Assembly (NCBI RefSeq): GCF_003172915.1
Contig: NZ_QGKU01000068.1
Span: 62,001-126,000 of the forward strand
Length of the DNA: 64,000 nt
DNA from: Meridianimarinicoccus roseus
GTDB taxonomy: Bacteria; Pseudomonadota; Alphaproteobacteria; Rhodobacterales; Rhodobacteraceae
Direction: 5' to 3'
Numbering within the stretch: position 1 is the first letter of the stretch; the number at the start of each line of letters is the position of its first letter. The notes below the pieces were generated by a model. The model had not been told where the DNA came from. It worked only from the letters and a program-made list of their open reading frames with translations, and did no database searches. Shown here one piece after another: positions 10,443-19,856 of this stretch. The translations under genes were made by a program, and so were the position numbers.

Positions 10443-11986
10443 TGGCAAACCTTCTGTCGATCGTCACCTTTCTGCCTGCGGTCGCGGCGCTGATCCTTGC
10501 GCTGTTCCTGCGCGGCGACGACGCGGATGCGCAGCGCAATGCCAAGTGGGTCGCGCTGGCCGCCACGACGCTGACCTTTCTGCTGTCGATTTTCATCTAT
10601 ACCGGGTTCGACCCCGCCAACACGGGCTTCCAGTTCGTGGAGGAACGCGAGTGGATCCTCGGGTTCACCTACAAGATGGGCGTTGACGGGATTTCGGTTC
10701 TGTTCGTGCTGCTGACAACCTTCCTGATGCCGATCACCATCGCCGCCTGCTGGACGGTGGAGCATCGGGTAAAGGAATACATGATCGCGTTCCTGCTTCT
10801 CGAAACACTGATGCTGGGCGTATTCTGCGCGCTTGATCTGGTGCTGTTCTACCTGTTCTTCGAAGCCGGCCTGATCCCGATGTTCCTGATCATCGGCATC
10901 TGGGGCGGTGCGAACCGGATCTACGCGAGCTTCAAGTTCTTCCTCTACACCTTCCTCGGGTCGGTGCTGATGCTGGTCGCAATGATCGCCATGGCGACAG
11001 ACGCGGGCACCACGGACATTCCCACGCTGCTGACCCACAGCTTCGGATCGGACAGCTTCAACATTCTGGGCGTGCATGTCGTGGGCGGGCTTCAAACCAT
11101 GCTGTGGATCGCGTTCTTCGCGTCCTTCGCGGTCAAGATGCCAATGTGGCCGGTTCATACCTGGCTGCCCGATGCGCACGTGCAGGCTCCGACCGCCGGA
11201 TCGGTCGTTCTGGCGGCGATCCTGCTGAAGATGGGGGGCTACGGCTTCCTTCGCTTCTCGCTTCCGATGTTCCCGGTTGCCTCCGATCTGCTGGCGCCGC
11301 TGGTCTTGTGGCTGTCGGCGATCGCCATCGTCTACACCAGCCTCGTGGCGCTGGTGCAGTCCGACATGAAGAAGCTGATCGCCTATTCGTCGGTCGCGCA
11401 TATGGGCTACGTGACGGCGGGCATCTTCTCGGCCAACCAGCAGGGGCTGGACGGTGCGATCTTCCAGATGGTCAGCCATGGCTTCATCTCGGGTGCATTG
11501 TTCCTCTGCGTCGGCGTCATCTACGACCGGATGCATACCCGCGAGATCGACGCCTATGGCGGGCTGGTGAACCGCATGCCGGCCTATGCGCTGATCTTCA
11601 TGTTGTTCACGATGGCGAATGTGGGCCTGCCGGGCACCTCGGGCTTCGTCGGTGAATTCCTGACGCTGATGGGCATGTTCCAGGCAAACACCTGGGTCGC
11701 CGCGGTCGCCGCGAGCGGCGTGATCCTGTCCGCCGCCTATGCGCTGTGGCTGTATCGCCGGGTCGTCTTCGGCGACTTGATCAAGGAAAGCCTGAAATCG
11801 ATCAGCGACATGGACCTGCGTGAGCGGGCGATCTTCGCACCGTTGGTCGTGATGACAATTCTTCTCGGCGTCTACCCCAGCCTCGTGATCGACATCACAG
11901 GGCCGGCGGTGGCCGCACTCCTGACCGACTACCAGACCGCAGTTCTGGACGCCGCACCGGCGATCCAGGTCGCGGCAGAGCACTGA
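10442..11986 (+). CDS. nuoM: NADH-quinone oxidoreductase subunit M (ND4)
   Basis: Middle antiporter-like proton-pumping subunit. The 514-residue protein has about 14 membrane helices. It carries the ND4 marks: the glutamate-bearing [17 protein letters not shown] segment near residue 145, the [20 protein letters not shown] motif near 240, and the YSSVAHMGY segment near 310. It overlaps the nuoL stop by one base (TAATG). Length and motifs are normal. Confidence 0.97.
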   Translation: MANLLSIVTFLPAVAALILALFLRGDDADAQRNAKWVALAATTLTFLLSIFIYTGFDPANTGFQFVEEREWILGFTYKMGVDGISVLFVLLTTFLMPITIAACWTVEHRVKEYMIAFLLLETLMLGVFCALDLVLFYLFFEAGLIPMFLIIGIWGGANRIYASFKFFLYTFLGSVLMLVAMIAMATDAGTTDIPTLLTHSFGSDSFNILGVHVVGGLQTMLWIAFFASFAVKMPMWPVHTWLPDAHVQAPTAGSVVLAAILLKMGGYGFLRFSLPMFPVASDLLAPLVLWLSAIAIVYTSLVALVQSDMKKLIAYSSVAHMGYVTAGIFSANQQGLDGAIFQMVSHGFISGALFLCVGVIYDRMHTREIDAYGGLVNRMPAYALIFMLFTMANVGLPGTSGFVGEFLTLMGMFQANTWVAAVAASGVILSAAYALWLYRRVVFGDLIKESLKSISDMDLRERAIFAPLVVMTILLGVYPSLVIDITGPAVAALLTDYQTAVLDAAPAIQVAAEH

Positions 11987-11995
11987 GGGCACGCC

Positions 11996-13435
11996 ATGAC
12001 GTCTGCCGACCTATCCGTGATCCTTCCCGAGATCGTCCTGTCGGTCTACGCGATGGCTGCGCTGATCATCGCGGTCTACACAAGCAAGGACGAGATTGCG
12101 CCGCTGGTGCTGCGTCTGACCGTCGGTGTGCTTTTCCTGACCGCGCTCTGGGTCGGGCTGCACCACAGCGACACGCGCATCGGTTTCGGCGGGATGTTCG
12201 TCGATGATGGGTTCTCGCGGTTTGCCAAGGTGATGGTGCTGCTGTCCGCCGCCGCTGTCCTCTTGATGAGCGAAAGCTACATGCAACGGCGCGACCTGCT
12301 GCGCTTCGAATATCCGCTTCTGATCGTGCTGGCCGTGGTCGGTATGATGGTGATGGTGTCCGCGGGCGACCTCATGGCGCTTTACATGGGTCTGGAATTG
12401 CAGTCCCTTGCGCTGTATGTCGTCGCCTCCTTGCGCCGCGACAGCGTGAAATCCACGGAAGCCGGCCTGAAATACTACGTGCTCGGTGCGCTGTCCTCGG
12501 GGCTTCTGCTCTACGGCGCATCGCTGACCTACGGCTTCTCGGGCACCACCGAATTTGCGGGCATCCTTGAAACCGCCGTGTCGGGCGAAGTGTCTCTGGG
12601 GCTTTTGTTCGGGCTGGTGTTCCTGCTTGCCGGTCTGGCCTTCAAGGTGTCGGCTGCGCCGTTCCACATGTGGACGCCGGATGTCTACGAAGGCTCGCCA
12701 ACGCCCGTGACCGCGTTCTTCGGCACTGCGCCCAAGGTGGCGGCCATGGCGCTGTTCGCCCGTGTCGCACATGATGCCTTCGGGCAGGCAACTGTCGAAT
12801 GGGGCCAGGTCGTCGCGCTGCTGAGTGTGGCATCGGTGTTCCTCGGGTCCATAGCGGCGATCGGCCAGACCAACATCAAGCGTCTGATGGCGTATTCTTC
12901 CATCGCGCACATGGGGTACGCCCTGATGGGTCTGGCGGCGGGCACGGCTTTCGGCGTGCAGGCGATGCTGGTCTACATGGCGATCTACGTGACGATGAAT
13001 GTGGGCACCTTTGCTTTCATCCTGACCATGAGCCGCGACGGCCAGCCGGTCACCGACATCCGGGCGCTGAACAACCTGTCCGCGCGCGAACCGCTCAAGG
13101 CGCTGGCGATGCTGATCCTTCTGTTCAGCCTGGCGGGCGTGCCGCCGCTTGTCGGGTTCTTCGGCAAGTACTACGTGCTGAACGCGGCCGTGCAGGCAGA
13201 CATGGCGTGGCTCGCCGTTGCGGGGGTGATCGCGTCCGTGATCGGAGCGTTCTACTATCTGCGCATCGTCTACTACATGTATTTTGGGGCGGAGATCGAA
13301 CCGCTCGACCAGATCCAGACACCTATTCTGACCGGTATGCTGGTCGCCTCCGCCGCGGCGATGGTGGTGGGCGTGGTCAACCTGTTCGGGGTCGAAGCGA
13401 TCGCAGCGGTGGCGGCGGCGTCGCTTGTCCAGTAG
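11996..13435 (+). CDS. nuoN: NADH-quinone oxidoreductase subunit N (ND2)
   Basis: Proximal antiporter-like proton-pumping subunit and last gene of the nuo operon. The 479-residue protein has about 14 membrane helices with ND2 marks: [20 protein letters not shown] near residue 130, [20 protein letters not shown] near 225, and the [11 protein letters not shown] segment near 300. It starts nine bases after the nuoM stop. Its final bases overlap the proposed birA start, so birA is probably expressed from the same transcript. Confidence 0.97.
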   Translation: MTSADLSVILPEIVLSVYAMAALIIAVYTSKDEIAPLVLRLTVGVLFLTALWVGLHHSDTRIGFGGMFVDDGFSRFAKVMVLLSAAAVLLMSESYMQRRDLLRFEYPLLIVLAVVGMMVMVSAGDLMALYMGLELQSLALYVVASLRRDSVKSTEAGLKYYVLGALSSGLLLYGASLTYGFSGTTEFAGILETAVSGEVSLGLLFGLVFLLAGLAFKVSAAPFHMWTPDVYEGSPTPVTAFFGTAPKVAAMALFARVAHDAFGQATVEWGQVVALLSVASVFLGSIAAIGQTNIKRLMAYSSIAHMGYALMGLAAGTAFGVQAMLVYMAIYVTMNVGTFAFILTMSRDGQPVTDIRALNNLSAREPLKALAMLILLFSLAGVPPLVGFFGKYYVLNAAVQADMAWLAVAGVIASVIGAFYYLRIVYYMYFGAEIEPLDQIQTPILTGMLVASAAAMVVGVVNLFGVEAIAAVAAASLVQ

Positions 13436-14186
13436 CACGCCGGTCTGGCCCGCGGGCCATGACCGCCGGGTGCTGGCGGAAGTGGACAGCACGAACGCCG
13501 AAGCGGCGCGCATCGCCGCCACGCTGGCCGGGCCGACCTGGATCCTCGCCCTGCGCCAGACCGCGGGTCGCGGGCGCCGGGGGCGGGCCTGGAACGACCC
13601 GCCGGGAAATTTCGCAGCAACGCTGGCGATACCCTCCGGCGCCGCACCCGCCCAAGCGGCGCTGCGATCCTTCGTTGCGGCGCTGGCGCTGGCAGATGCG
13701 CTGACTCAGGCGACGGCACGTCCCGAGGCGATCAGCCTGAAATGGCCCAACGACGTGCTGCTGAACGGCGCGAAAGTTGCGGGTATTCTGCTTGAAACGA
13801 CCGGGCAGGGAGGCACTCCGGGGCCTCTGGCCATCGGCATCGGTGTCAATCTTTCCCACGCGCCTGATCCCGGCACGCTTGAGCCGGAGGCGAAGGCGCC
13901 GACATCGGTTCTGTCGGCCACCGGCGCCGCCATAGACCCCGAGAGCTTCCTCGACCTGCTTGCACCCGCCTTTGCCCGATGGGAGGCCACGCTGCGCCAG
14001 CACGGTTTCGCACCGCTGCGCCGCGCCTTCCTCGATCGGGCGGCGCGTTTCGGGGAGCCGATCACCGCGCGCACCTTGCGCGAGACGCTGACGGGAACCT
14101 TCACCGATATCGACGAGACCGGTGCGCTGGTGTTGACCACGGCGAAGGGTCCCGTGGCGGTTCAGGCCGCCGATATCTTTTTCTGA
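13425..14186 (+). CDS. birA: Biotin--[acetyl-CoA-carboxylase] ligase (no repressor domain)
   Basis: Attaches biotin to the carrier domain of biotin-dependent carboxylases through biotinyl-AMP. The 253-residue protein has only the catalytic and C-terminal domains: EVDSTNAEA, the adenylate-binding [12 protein letters not shown] loop near residue 45, and the [17 protein letters not shown] motif near 105. There is no N-terminal winged helix, so it should not be a DNA-binding repressor. The only sensible start is TTG at 13425, inside the last codons of nuoN; family members have just such a short lead before VDST. coaX follows 19 bases later. Confidence 0.92.
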   Translation: MSSSTPVWPAGHDRRVLAEVDSTNAEAARIAATLAGPTWILALRQTAGRGRRGRAWNDPPGNFAATLAIPSGAAPAQAALRSFVAALALADALTQATARPEAISLKWPNDVLLNGAKVAGILLETTGQGGTPGPLAIGIGVNLSHAPDPGTLEPEAKAPTSVLSATGAAIDPESFLDLLAPAFARWEATLRQHGFAPLRRAFLDRAARFGEPITARTLRETLTGTFTDIDETGALVLTTAKGPVAVQAADIFF

Positions 14187-14205
14187 CGACCGAAAGGCAG
14201 GGCGG

Positions 14206-14982
14206 ATGCTGCTTGCGATCGATTGTGGCAATACCAACACCGTGTTCTCGATCTGGGACGGCACGCGCTTCTTGGCGACATGGCGGACGTCGACCTATCA
14301 TGGGCGCACGGCGGACCAGTATTTCGTCTGGCTGACCACGCTGATGCAGACCGCGAAGCTGGATGTGACGATTTCGGGGGCGATCATCTCGTCCACCGTG
14401 CCGCGGGTCGTCTTCAACCTGCGCGTTCTCTGCAACCGGTATTTCGACTGCAGGCCCTTCGTTGTCGGGCGCCCCGAAACCGCGCTGCCGGTCGATGTGC
14501 GCGTCGATCCCGGCACCCAGGTCGGCCCGGACCGACTTGTGAACACCGTAGGCGCGCACGACAGGTTCGGGGGCGATCTTATCGTGGTGGATTTTGGCAC
14601 CGCCACCACCTTCGACGTTGTGGACAGTGACGGGGCCTATATCGGCGGGGTCATCGCGCCCGGCGTGAACCTGAGCCTCGAGGCTCTGCACCAGGCCGCG
14701 GCGGCCCTGCCGCATATCGACATCACGACGCCGACGCGGGTTATTGGCAAGAATACGGTTGATTGCATGCAATCCGGCGTGTTCTGGGGATATGTCGGCT
14801 TGATCCGGGAGATCACGACGCGTATCCGCGCGGAACACGGTCGACCAATGCAGGTTATCGCCACGGGCGGACTTGCCCCGCTGTTCCAGCAGGGCGATGC
14901 CGTGTTCGACCATTTCGAGGAAAGTCTTACCATGCATGGGCTGACCGTCATCTATAATCACAACAAGGACAAAGCGCCATGA
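14206..14982 (+). CDS. coaX: Type III pantothenate kinase
   Basis: Phosphorylates pantothenate, the first step of coenzyme A synthesis. The 258-residue protein has the ASKHA-fold marks of CoaX: the DCGNTNT phosphate loop at the N-terminus, GPDRLVNTVGA near residue 108, DFGTATTFDVVD near 129, and GGVIAPGVNLSLEAL near 148. It starts 19 bases after birA, and its stop overlaps the next start (ATGA), giving coupled translation with rnj. Type III enzymes are not inhibited by CoA, unlike CoaA. Confidence 0.96.
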   Translation: MLLAIDCGNTNTVFSIWDGTRFLATWRTSTYHGRTADQYFVWLTTLMQTAKLDVTISGAIISSTVPRVVFNLRVLCNRYFDCRPFVVGRPETALPVDVRVDPGTQVGPDRLVNTVGAHDRFGGDLIVVDFGTATTFDVVDSDGAYIGGVIAPGVNLSLEALHQAAAALPHIDITTPTRVIGKNTVDCMQSGVFWGYVGLIREITTRIRAEHGRPMQVIATGGLAPLFQQGDAVFDHFEESLTMHGLTVIYNHNKDKAP

Positions 14983-16649
14983 GCACCGACCGTCTGATCT
15001 ACATGCCGCTGGGCGGGGCCGGCGAGATCGGGATGAACGCCTATGTCTACGGCTATGGGCCTGCCGGCAAGGAACGCCTGATCGTCGTCGATCTGGGTGT
15101 GGCCTTTCCCGACATGGACACCTCGCCCGGCGTGGACCTGATCTTTCCGGATATCGCGTGGCTGGCGGAACGCGCTGACCGGCTGGACGGCATCTTCGTC
15201 ACCCATGCCCATGAAGACCATGTGGGCGCTGTGGGCCATTTGTGGCACCGCCTGCGCGCGCCGGTGCATTGCCGACCCTTCACCGCGAACATTGCCACCC
15301 GCAAAATGGAAGAACAGGGCGCCCCGTCCGACAAGGTCAGGATCGCGCAGGTCTGGCCCGAGCAGGTGAAGGCGGGCCCGTTCTCGGTCGGCTTCCTGCC
15401 GATGTCGCATTCGATCCCGGAGACCTCCGCGCTGGTGATCGACACGCCCGCGGGCCGCATCGTCCATACCGGCGATTTCAAGCTGGACCGAACGCCGCTG
15501 GTGGGCGACCCGTTCGAACCCGCCGCATGGGAAGAGGTGTCCAAGGACGGTGTGCTCGCGCTGGTCTGCGACAGCACGAACGTATTCAGCCCTCATGCGG
15601 GCCGGTCGGAATCGGTGCTTGGCCCCGACATCACGGCGCTGGTGCAGGGCGCGCCGGGCATGGTCGTGGCCACCACCTTCGCGTCCAACGTGGCACGGGT
15701 CAAAACGCTGGCCGAAGCCGGTGTCGCGGCGGGACGGTCGGTCGTGCTTTTGGGCCGTGCCATGCAGCGCATGGTCCGCGCCGCCGAGGAGACCGGGGTG
15801 ATGGACGATTTCCCGTCCACGGTGCCTGTCGAGGAGGCGGGGTCGATCCCGCGCGAGAACCTGATGCTGATCGTGACCGGCAGCCAGGGCGAACGGCGCG
15901 CGGCCTCGGCGCAACTGGCGCGCGGCAAGTACCTCGGGCTGGAGATGAAGGAGGGCGATCTGTTCCTCTTTTCATCCAAGACGATCCCGGGCAATGAACG
16001 CGGCGTGTTGCGCATCATCAATGCGTTTTCCGAAAAGGGCGTGGACGTGGTTGATGACAGTTCAGGCCTCTATCATGTGTCGGGTCATGCCAATCGCCCC
16101 GACCTTGAAGCGATGCACGACCTTGTGAAGCCTCAATTCGTGGTGCCGATGCATGGCGAACACCGGCATTTGCGCGAACACGCCAAGCTGGCAGAAGCGC
16201 GCGGCCGCACCGGGGTGCTGGCACCCAACGGCACGATGGTGGAACTGTCCGGCAATGCGCCGCGCGTGGTGGAATACGTCGAAACCGGACGCACGTATCT
16301 TGACGGGTCGGTGCAGATCGGCGCGCTGGACGGCGTGGTCCGAGACCGGCTGCGCATGGCTCTGAACGGGCATGTGATGATCAACGTGCTGATGGACGAA
16401 CAGGACGAACCGCTGGGCGAGCCGTGGTGCGAAGCGATGGGCCTGCCGACCAAGGGCAGGTCCGGCACGCCGCTGACCGAGGTGATCGAGGCCGATCTCG
16501 ATCAGTTGATGGGCCGGGCGGATGACGATGTGCTGGTCGATGACGATAAACTGACCGAAGCGATCCGCCGCGTGGTGCGCAACACCGCCAACGGCGAGAT
16601 CGGGCGCAAGCCCGAGGTGACCGTGGTGATCTCGCGCCTGACGGACTGA
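14979..16649 (+). CDS. rnj: Ribonuclease J family exo/endoribonuclease
   Basis: Metallo-beta-lactamase/beta-CASP ribonuclease that matures and degrades RNA, including 5' to 3' exonuclease action in the family. The 556-residue protein has the zinc motif THAHEDHVGAVGH near residues 74-86, further metal ligands in PMSHSIPET and HTGDFKLD, the beta-CASP motifs around residues 210-400 (VTGSQGE and HVSGHA), and the late PMHGEHRHL segment. It overlaps coaX by four bases. The birA-coaX-rnj string after nuoN is a conserved arrangement in Rhodobacteraceae. Confidence 0.96.
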   Translation: MSTDRLIYMPLGGAGEIGMNAYVYGYGPAGKERLIVVDLGVAFPDMDTSPGVDLIFPDIAWLAERADRLDGIFVTHAHEDHVGAVGHLWHRLRAPVHCRPFTANIATRKMEEQGAPSDKVRIAQVWPEQVKAGPFSVGFLPMSHSIPETSALVIDTPAGRIVHTGDFKLDRTPLVGDPFEPAAWEEVSKDGVLALVCDSTNVFSPHAGRSESVLGPDITALVQGAPGMVVATTFASNVARVKTLAEAGVAAGRSVVLLGRAMQRMVRAAEETGVMDDFPSTVPVEEAGSIPRENLMLIVTGSQGERRAASAQLARGKYLGLEMKEGDLFLFSSKTIPGNERGVLRIINAFSEKGVDVVDDSSGLYHVSGHANRPDLEAMHDLVKPQFVVPMHGEHRHLREHAKLAEARGRTGVLAPNGTMVELSGNAPRVVEYVETGRTYLDGSVQIGALDGVVRDRLRMALNGHVMINVLMDEQDEPLGEPWCEAMGLPTKGRSGTPLTEVIEADLDQLMGRADDDVLVDDDKLTEAIRRVVRNTANGEIGRKPEVTVVISRLTD

Positions 16650-16777
16650 CACTCGCAGCCACGTCAACACCGGGGGGCGCCCCCCTCGGTTGCAAGAGAC
16701 TGGCGTGGCGCAAGGTCGGAAAGGGCCAGAGCCGAAGCAAGGTCAGCTGCGTTCCGGCGCAGCCCTTGCGGGCACGA

Positions 16778-16806
16778 TTGCGCCGCTGTCGGCACGGCGC
16801 TATACG
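16778..16806 (+). promoter_or_regulatory. Candidate prfC promoter giving a leaderless mRNA
   Basis: TTGCGC (16778-16783) and TATACG (16801-16806) are separated by 17 bases. Seven bases after the -10 box lies the prfC ATG at 16813, so transcription would start at or next to the A of the ATG. No ribosome binding site is visible before this ATG, which agrees with leaderless translation. The -35 box is poor, so the site is a proposal. Confidence 0.4.
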
Positions 16807-16812
16807 CCGCGC

Positions 16813-18420
16813 ATGTCAGACCGAAGCGCCAACGCCCCGACCCTTCCGCCGGAAATCGCCCGGCGGCGCACCTTCGCCATTATCTCGCATCCCGATGCGG
16901 GGAAGACGACCCTGACGGAAAAGTTCCTGCTCTATGGCGGGGCGATTCAGATGGCCGGGCAGGTGCGGGCCAAGGGTGAAGCGCGCCGTACGCGGTCGGA
17001 TTTCATGAAGATGGAACAGGATCGCGGCATCTCCGTCAGTGCTTCGGCCATGTCGTTCGATTTCGACGGCTACCGCTTCAACCTCGTCGACACGCCCGGC
17101 CACTCGGACTTTTCCGAGGACACGTATCGCACGCTGACGGCGGTCGACGCGGCGGTCATGGTCATCGATGGTGCGAAGGGGGTAGAAAGCCAGACCCGCA
17201 AGCTCTTCGAGGTGTGCCGCCTGCGCGATCTGCCGATCCTGACCTTCTGCAACAAGATGGACCGCGAAAGCCGCGACACGTTCGAGATCATCGACGAGAT
17301 CCAGGAAAACCTGGCCATTGACGTCACACCGGCAAGCTGGCCGATCGGGCAGGGCCGCGAGTTCGTCGGGTCATACGATCTGATCAACGACAGGCTGGAC
17401 CTGATGGAACGCGCCGACCGCAACAAGGTCGCGCAGAGCATCGCGATTGCAGGTCTGGATGACCCGAAGCTGGCCGACCATGTTCCCGCTCATCTGCTGG
17501 AACAGTTGTGCGAAGAGGTAGAGATGGCCCGCGGCCTCTTGCCCGCGCTTGACCCGCAGGCTGTGCTTGACGGGACGATGACGCCGATCTGGTTCGGTTC
17601 CGCGATCAACTCGTTCGGGGTGCGCGACCTGATGGCCGGGATCGCGCGGCTGGGCCCACAGCCGCAGCCGCAGCGGGCCACCCCGCGCCAGATCGGACCG
17701 GAAGAAGGCAAGGTCGCGGGCTTCGTGTTCAAGGTTCAGGCGAACATGGACCCCAAGCACCGCGACCGGGTCGCTTTCCTGCGCCTCGCGTCGGGGCACT
17801 TCACGCGCGGCATGAAGCTGACCCACGTTCGTTCGAAGAAGGCGATGACCGTCTCGGCGCCAGTTCTGTTCCTCGCTGCCGACCGCGAGCTTGCCGAAGA
17901 GGCCTGGGCCGGTGATATCATCGGTATTCCGAACCACGGGCAGCTGCGTATCGGCGACACGCTGACGGAGGGCGAGGCGCTGCGCGTGACCGGCATCCCG
18001 TCCTTCGCGCCAGAACTTCTGAACAGCGTGCGTGCGCTTGACCCGATGAAGGCCAAGCATCTCGACAAGGCGCTCATGCAGTTCGCCGAGGAAGGCGCGG
18101 CCAAGGTGTTCAAGCCGATGATCGGGTCGGGGTTCATCGTCGGTGTTGTCGGCGCGCTCCAGTTCGAAGTGCTGGCCAGCCGGATCGAGCTTGAGTACGG
18201 CCTGCCCGTGCGTTTCGAGGGCTCGCAATTCACGTCCGCGCGTTGGGTGACCGGGCCGAAGGACAAGCTGGCGCGTTTCGTCGAGGGCAACAAGGGTCAC
18301 ATCGCCCATGACAACGACGGCGACGTCGTCTACCTCACGCGGCTGCAATGGGATATCGACCGTATCGAGCGCGACCATCCCGACCTGACCCTGTCGGCGA
18401 CCAAGGAAATGATGGTGTGA
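16813..18420 (+). CDS. prfC: Peptide chain release factor 3
   Basis: GTPase that removes release factors 1 and 2 from the ribosome after peptide release. The 535-residue protein has a full translational GTPase domain: SHPDAGKTT (G1, residues 25-33), DRGIS (G2), DTPGHSDF (G3) and NKMD (G4). The RF3-specific C-terminal domains follow (GALQFEVLASRIELEYGLPV near 440). I chose the ATG at 16813 because the family starts about 20 residues before the G1 loop; the frame stays open to 16690 but that extension is not family-like. The stop overlaps the GTG of the next gene. Confidence 0.96.
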   Translation: MSDRSANAPTLPPEIARRRTFAIISHPDAGKTTLTEKFLLYGGAIQMAGQVRAKGEARRTRSDFMKMEQDRGISVSASAMSFDFDGYRFNLVDTPGHSDFSEDTYRTLTAVDAAVMVIDGAKGVESQTRKLFEVCRLRDLPILTFCNKMDRESRDTFEIIDEIQENLAIDVTPASWPIGQGREFVGSYDLINDRLDLMERADRNKVAQSIAIAGLDDPKLADHVPAHLLEQLCEEVEMARGLLPALDPQAVLDGTMTPIWFGSAINSFGVRDLMAGIARLGPQPQPQRATPRQIGPEEGKVAGFVFKVQANMDPKHRDRVAFLRLASGHFTRGMKLTHVRSKKAMTVSAPVLFLAADRELAEEAWAGDIIGIPNHGQLRIGDTLTEGEALRVTGIPSFAPELLNSVRALDPMKAKHLDKALMQFAEEGAAKVFKPMIGSGFIVGVVGALQFEVLASRIELEYGLPVRFEGSQFTSARWVTGPKDKLARFVEGNKGHIAHDNDGDVVYLTRLQWDIDRIERDHPDLTLSATKEMMV

Positions 18421-19691
18421 AGCGCGTCGTCCTTTACGATTGTGGCCGTCTCATGGCGCGTGCCAAGTCGGCGACGCCCACCGGCATCGACCGGGTGGAC
18501 CTTCGCTACCTCGATCATTTCCTGAATGATCCGGATACGCAGGTCATCGGGGTGGGGCAGAAGTCGGACAGTCTGGGCCTATACTCCGAGGCGGATGTCG
18601 CCACGATCCATCGCCTGCTGTGCCGCCGCTGGCTGGACCGCGCGGCGCTGAGCGACGCGGATCGGCGGACCGTCACGCGCGTCTACCTGCGCGGCAAGGC
18701 CATGAGCCTCGGCGCCAAGCTGGGCCGCAGGCTGACCGGCGCGCGCTTTCCGGGCGCGTTGCGCCGCCGTCTTTCAGGGTGCGGCGACATGCCGGTGATG
18801 TACGTCAACGCCTCGCACAAGGGTCTGACGAAAGAGCCACTCTTTTCAGCGATGAAAGCCGAACTGGGCGCGCGGCTGGTGTTCTTCGTGCATGACATGA
18901 TTCCGGTGGACTTTCCGCAATTCGTGCGCCCCGGACATGACGAAAAGCACGCGGTGCGCATGCGTATCGCCGCACGGCAGGGTGACATGATCGTCTGGAA
19001 TTCGATCTATTCGCGCGACCGGTTCAATGCCTTTGCCGCCCGCGAGGGCATCGAGCCCCCGCCCGGCGTGATCCTGCATATCGGAGTGGAGCCTCATTTC
19101 CGCCCCCTTGCCACCGCGGCGCCCCCGGCTGAGCGCCCCTATTTCCTGATCGTCGGCACAGTGGAGCCGCGCAAGAACCTGCGTGTTCTGCTCGACGCTT
19201 GGGAACATCTCCGCACGCGCGGTGGGCCGGTGCCGCAACTGCGTGTGATCGGCAAGCGCGGCTGGGTGACCGAGGCGAACATCGGTGATGCCGAGCGCGC
19301 GGCTGCACTGGCGCCGGACGTGGTCGAACTTGATCGCGTGGATGACGACGCGTTGATGGCGCAGCTTTCGGGTGCCTGCGCGCTGCTGTTTCCCAGCTTC
19401 ACGGAGGGTTGGGGCATGCCGCTGGTCGAGGCCGCGATCATGGGCATCCCGGCCATAGCTGCCGACATCCCGGCCTTCCACGAGGCGGGGCAGGGCTGCG
19501 TTCTGCTGATCGATCCCGCCGACCCGACCGCTTGGGCCGACGCGGTGACCGCATACGCCGCGCCCGCCAGCAAGGCCCGCGCCGCCGCGCTGGACGGACT
19601 GGCGCGCTTCGTGCCGCCGCAATGGACAGCCCATTTCGAGGGGCTGGAAGCCGCGCTTGCGGCGCAAAACGGGAAAAACGCCGGGAAATGA
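18417..19691 (+). CDS. GT4-family glycosyltransferase
   Basis: Predicted cytoplasmic retaining glycosyltransferase; donor and acceptor unknown. The 424-residue protein has an N-terminal acceptor domain and a C-terminal Rossmann domain with GTVEPRKNLRVLLDAW near residue 245, then the donor-binding EX7E-type segment (FTEGWGMPLVEAAIMGIPAI) near 325. GTG at 18417 overlaps the prfC stop (GTGA), and VKRVVLYDCG is a sensible start. It stands alone, with no polysaccharide cluster around it. The nearest envelope-sugar gene is the sugar transferase at 22649-23272, which may or may not be linked. Confidence 0.88.
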   Translation: MKRVVLYDCGRLMARAKSATPTGIDRVDLRYLDHFLNDPDTQVIGVGQKSDSLGLYSEADVATIHRLLCRRWLDRAALSDADRRTVTRVYLRGKAMSLGAKLGRRLTGARFPGALRRRLSGCGDMPVMYVNASHKGLTKEPLFSAMKAELGARLVFFVHDMIPVDFPQFVRPGHDEKHAVRMRIAARQGDMIVWNSIYSRDRFNAFAAREGIEPPPGVILHIGVEPHFRPLATAAPPAERPYFLIVGTVEPRKNLRVLLDAWEHLRTRGGPVPQLRVIGKRGWVTEANIGDAERAAALAPDVVELDRVDDDALMAQLSGACALLFPSFTEGWGMPLVEAAIMGIPAIAADIPAFHEAGQGCVLLIDPADPTAWADAVTAYAAPASKARAAALDGLARFVPPQWTAHFEGLEAALAAQNGKNAGK

Positions 19692-19713
19692 CGTGTTTCC
19701 GCCCCGAAAGGCG

Positions 19714-19761
19714 CGCCGCGCGTTGACCAAAACGGCCAAAGCGGCTACCAAACGCGCGGCG
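19714..19761 (+). promoter_or_regulatory. Candidate helicase promoter bracketed by an 11-bp inverted repeat
   Basis: TTGACC (19723-19728) and TACCAA (19746-19751) are separated by 17 bases, upstream of the DEAD-box gene. Perfect 11-base arms flank this promoter: CGCCGCGCGTT at 19714-19724 and AACGCGCGGCG at 19751-19761. The left arm ends on the first two bases of the -35 box and the right arm starts on the last base of the -10 box. This could be an operator or a cruciform-forming site. Chance is possible because GC-rich arms are partly self-complementary. Confidence 0.45.
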
Positions 19762-19856
19762 TGCCCATGCGGGGCCGCTCACGACGCCGGGACGCCCGGA
19801 AAACTTGCGTCCCCTTCACCATGAACAGGCTGCTCTTGCGGCCGGAACGGGACGAC

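Noticed and set aside
16672-16685. G6-C-G-C6 palindrome after rnj as a terminator
   Set aside because: No T run and almost no loop; it may be only a GC-rich palindrome.
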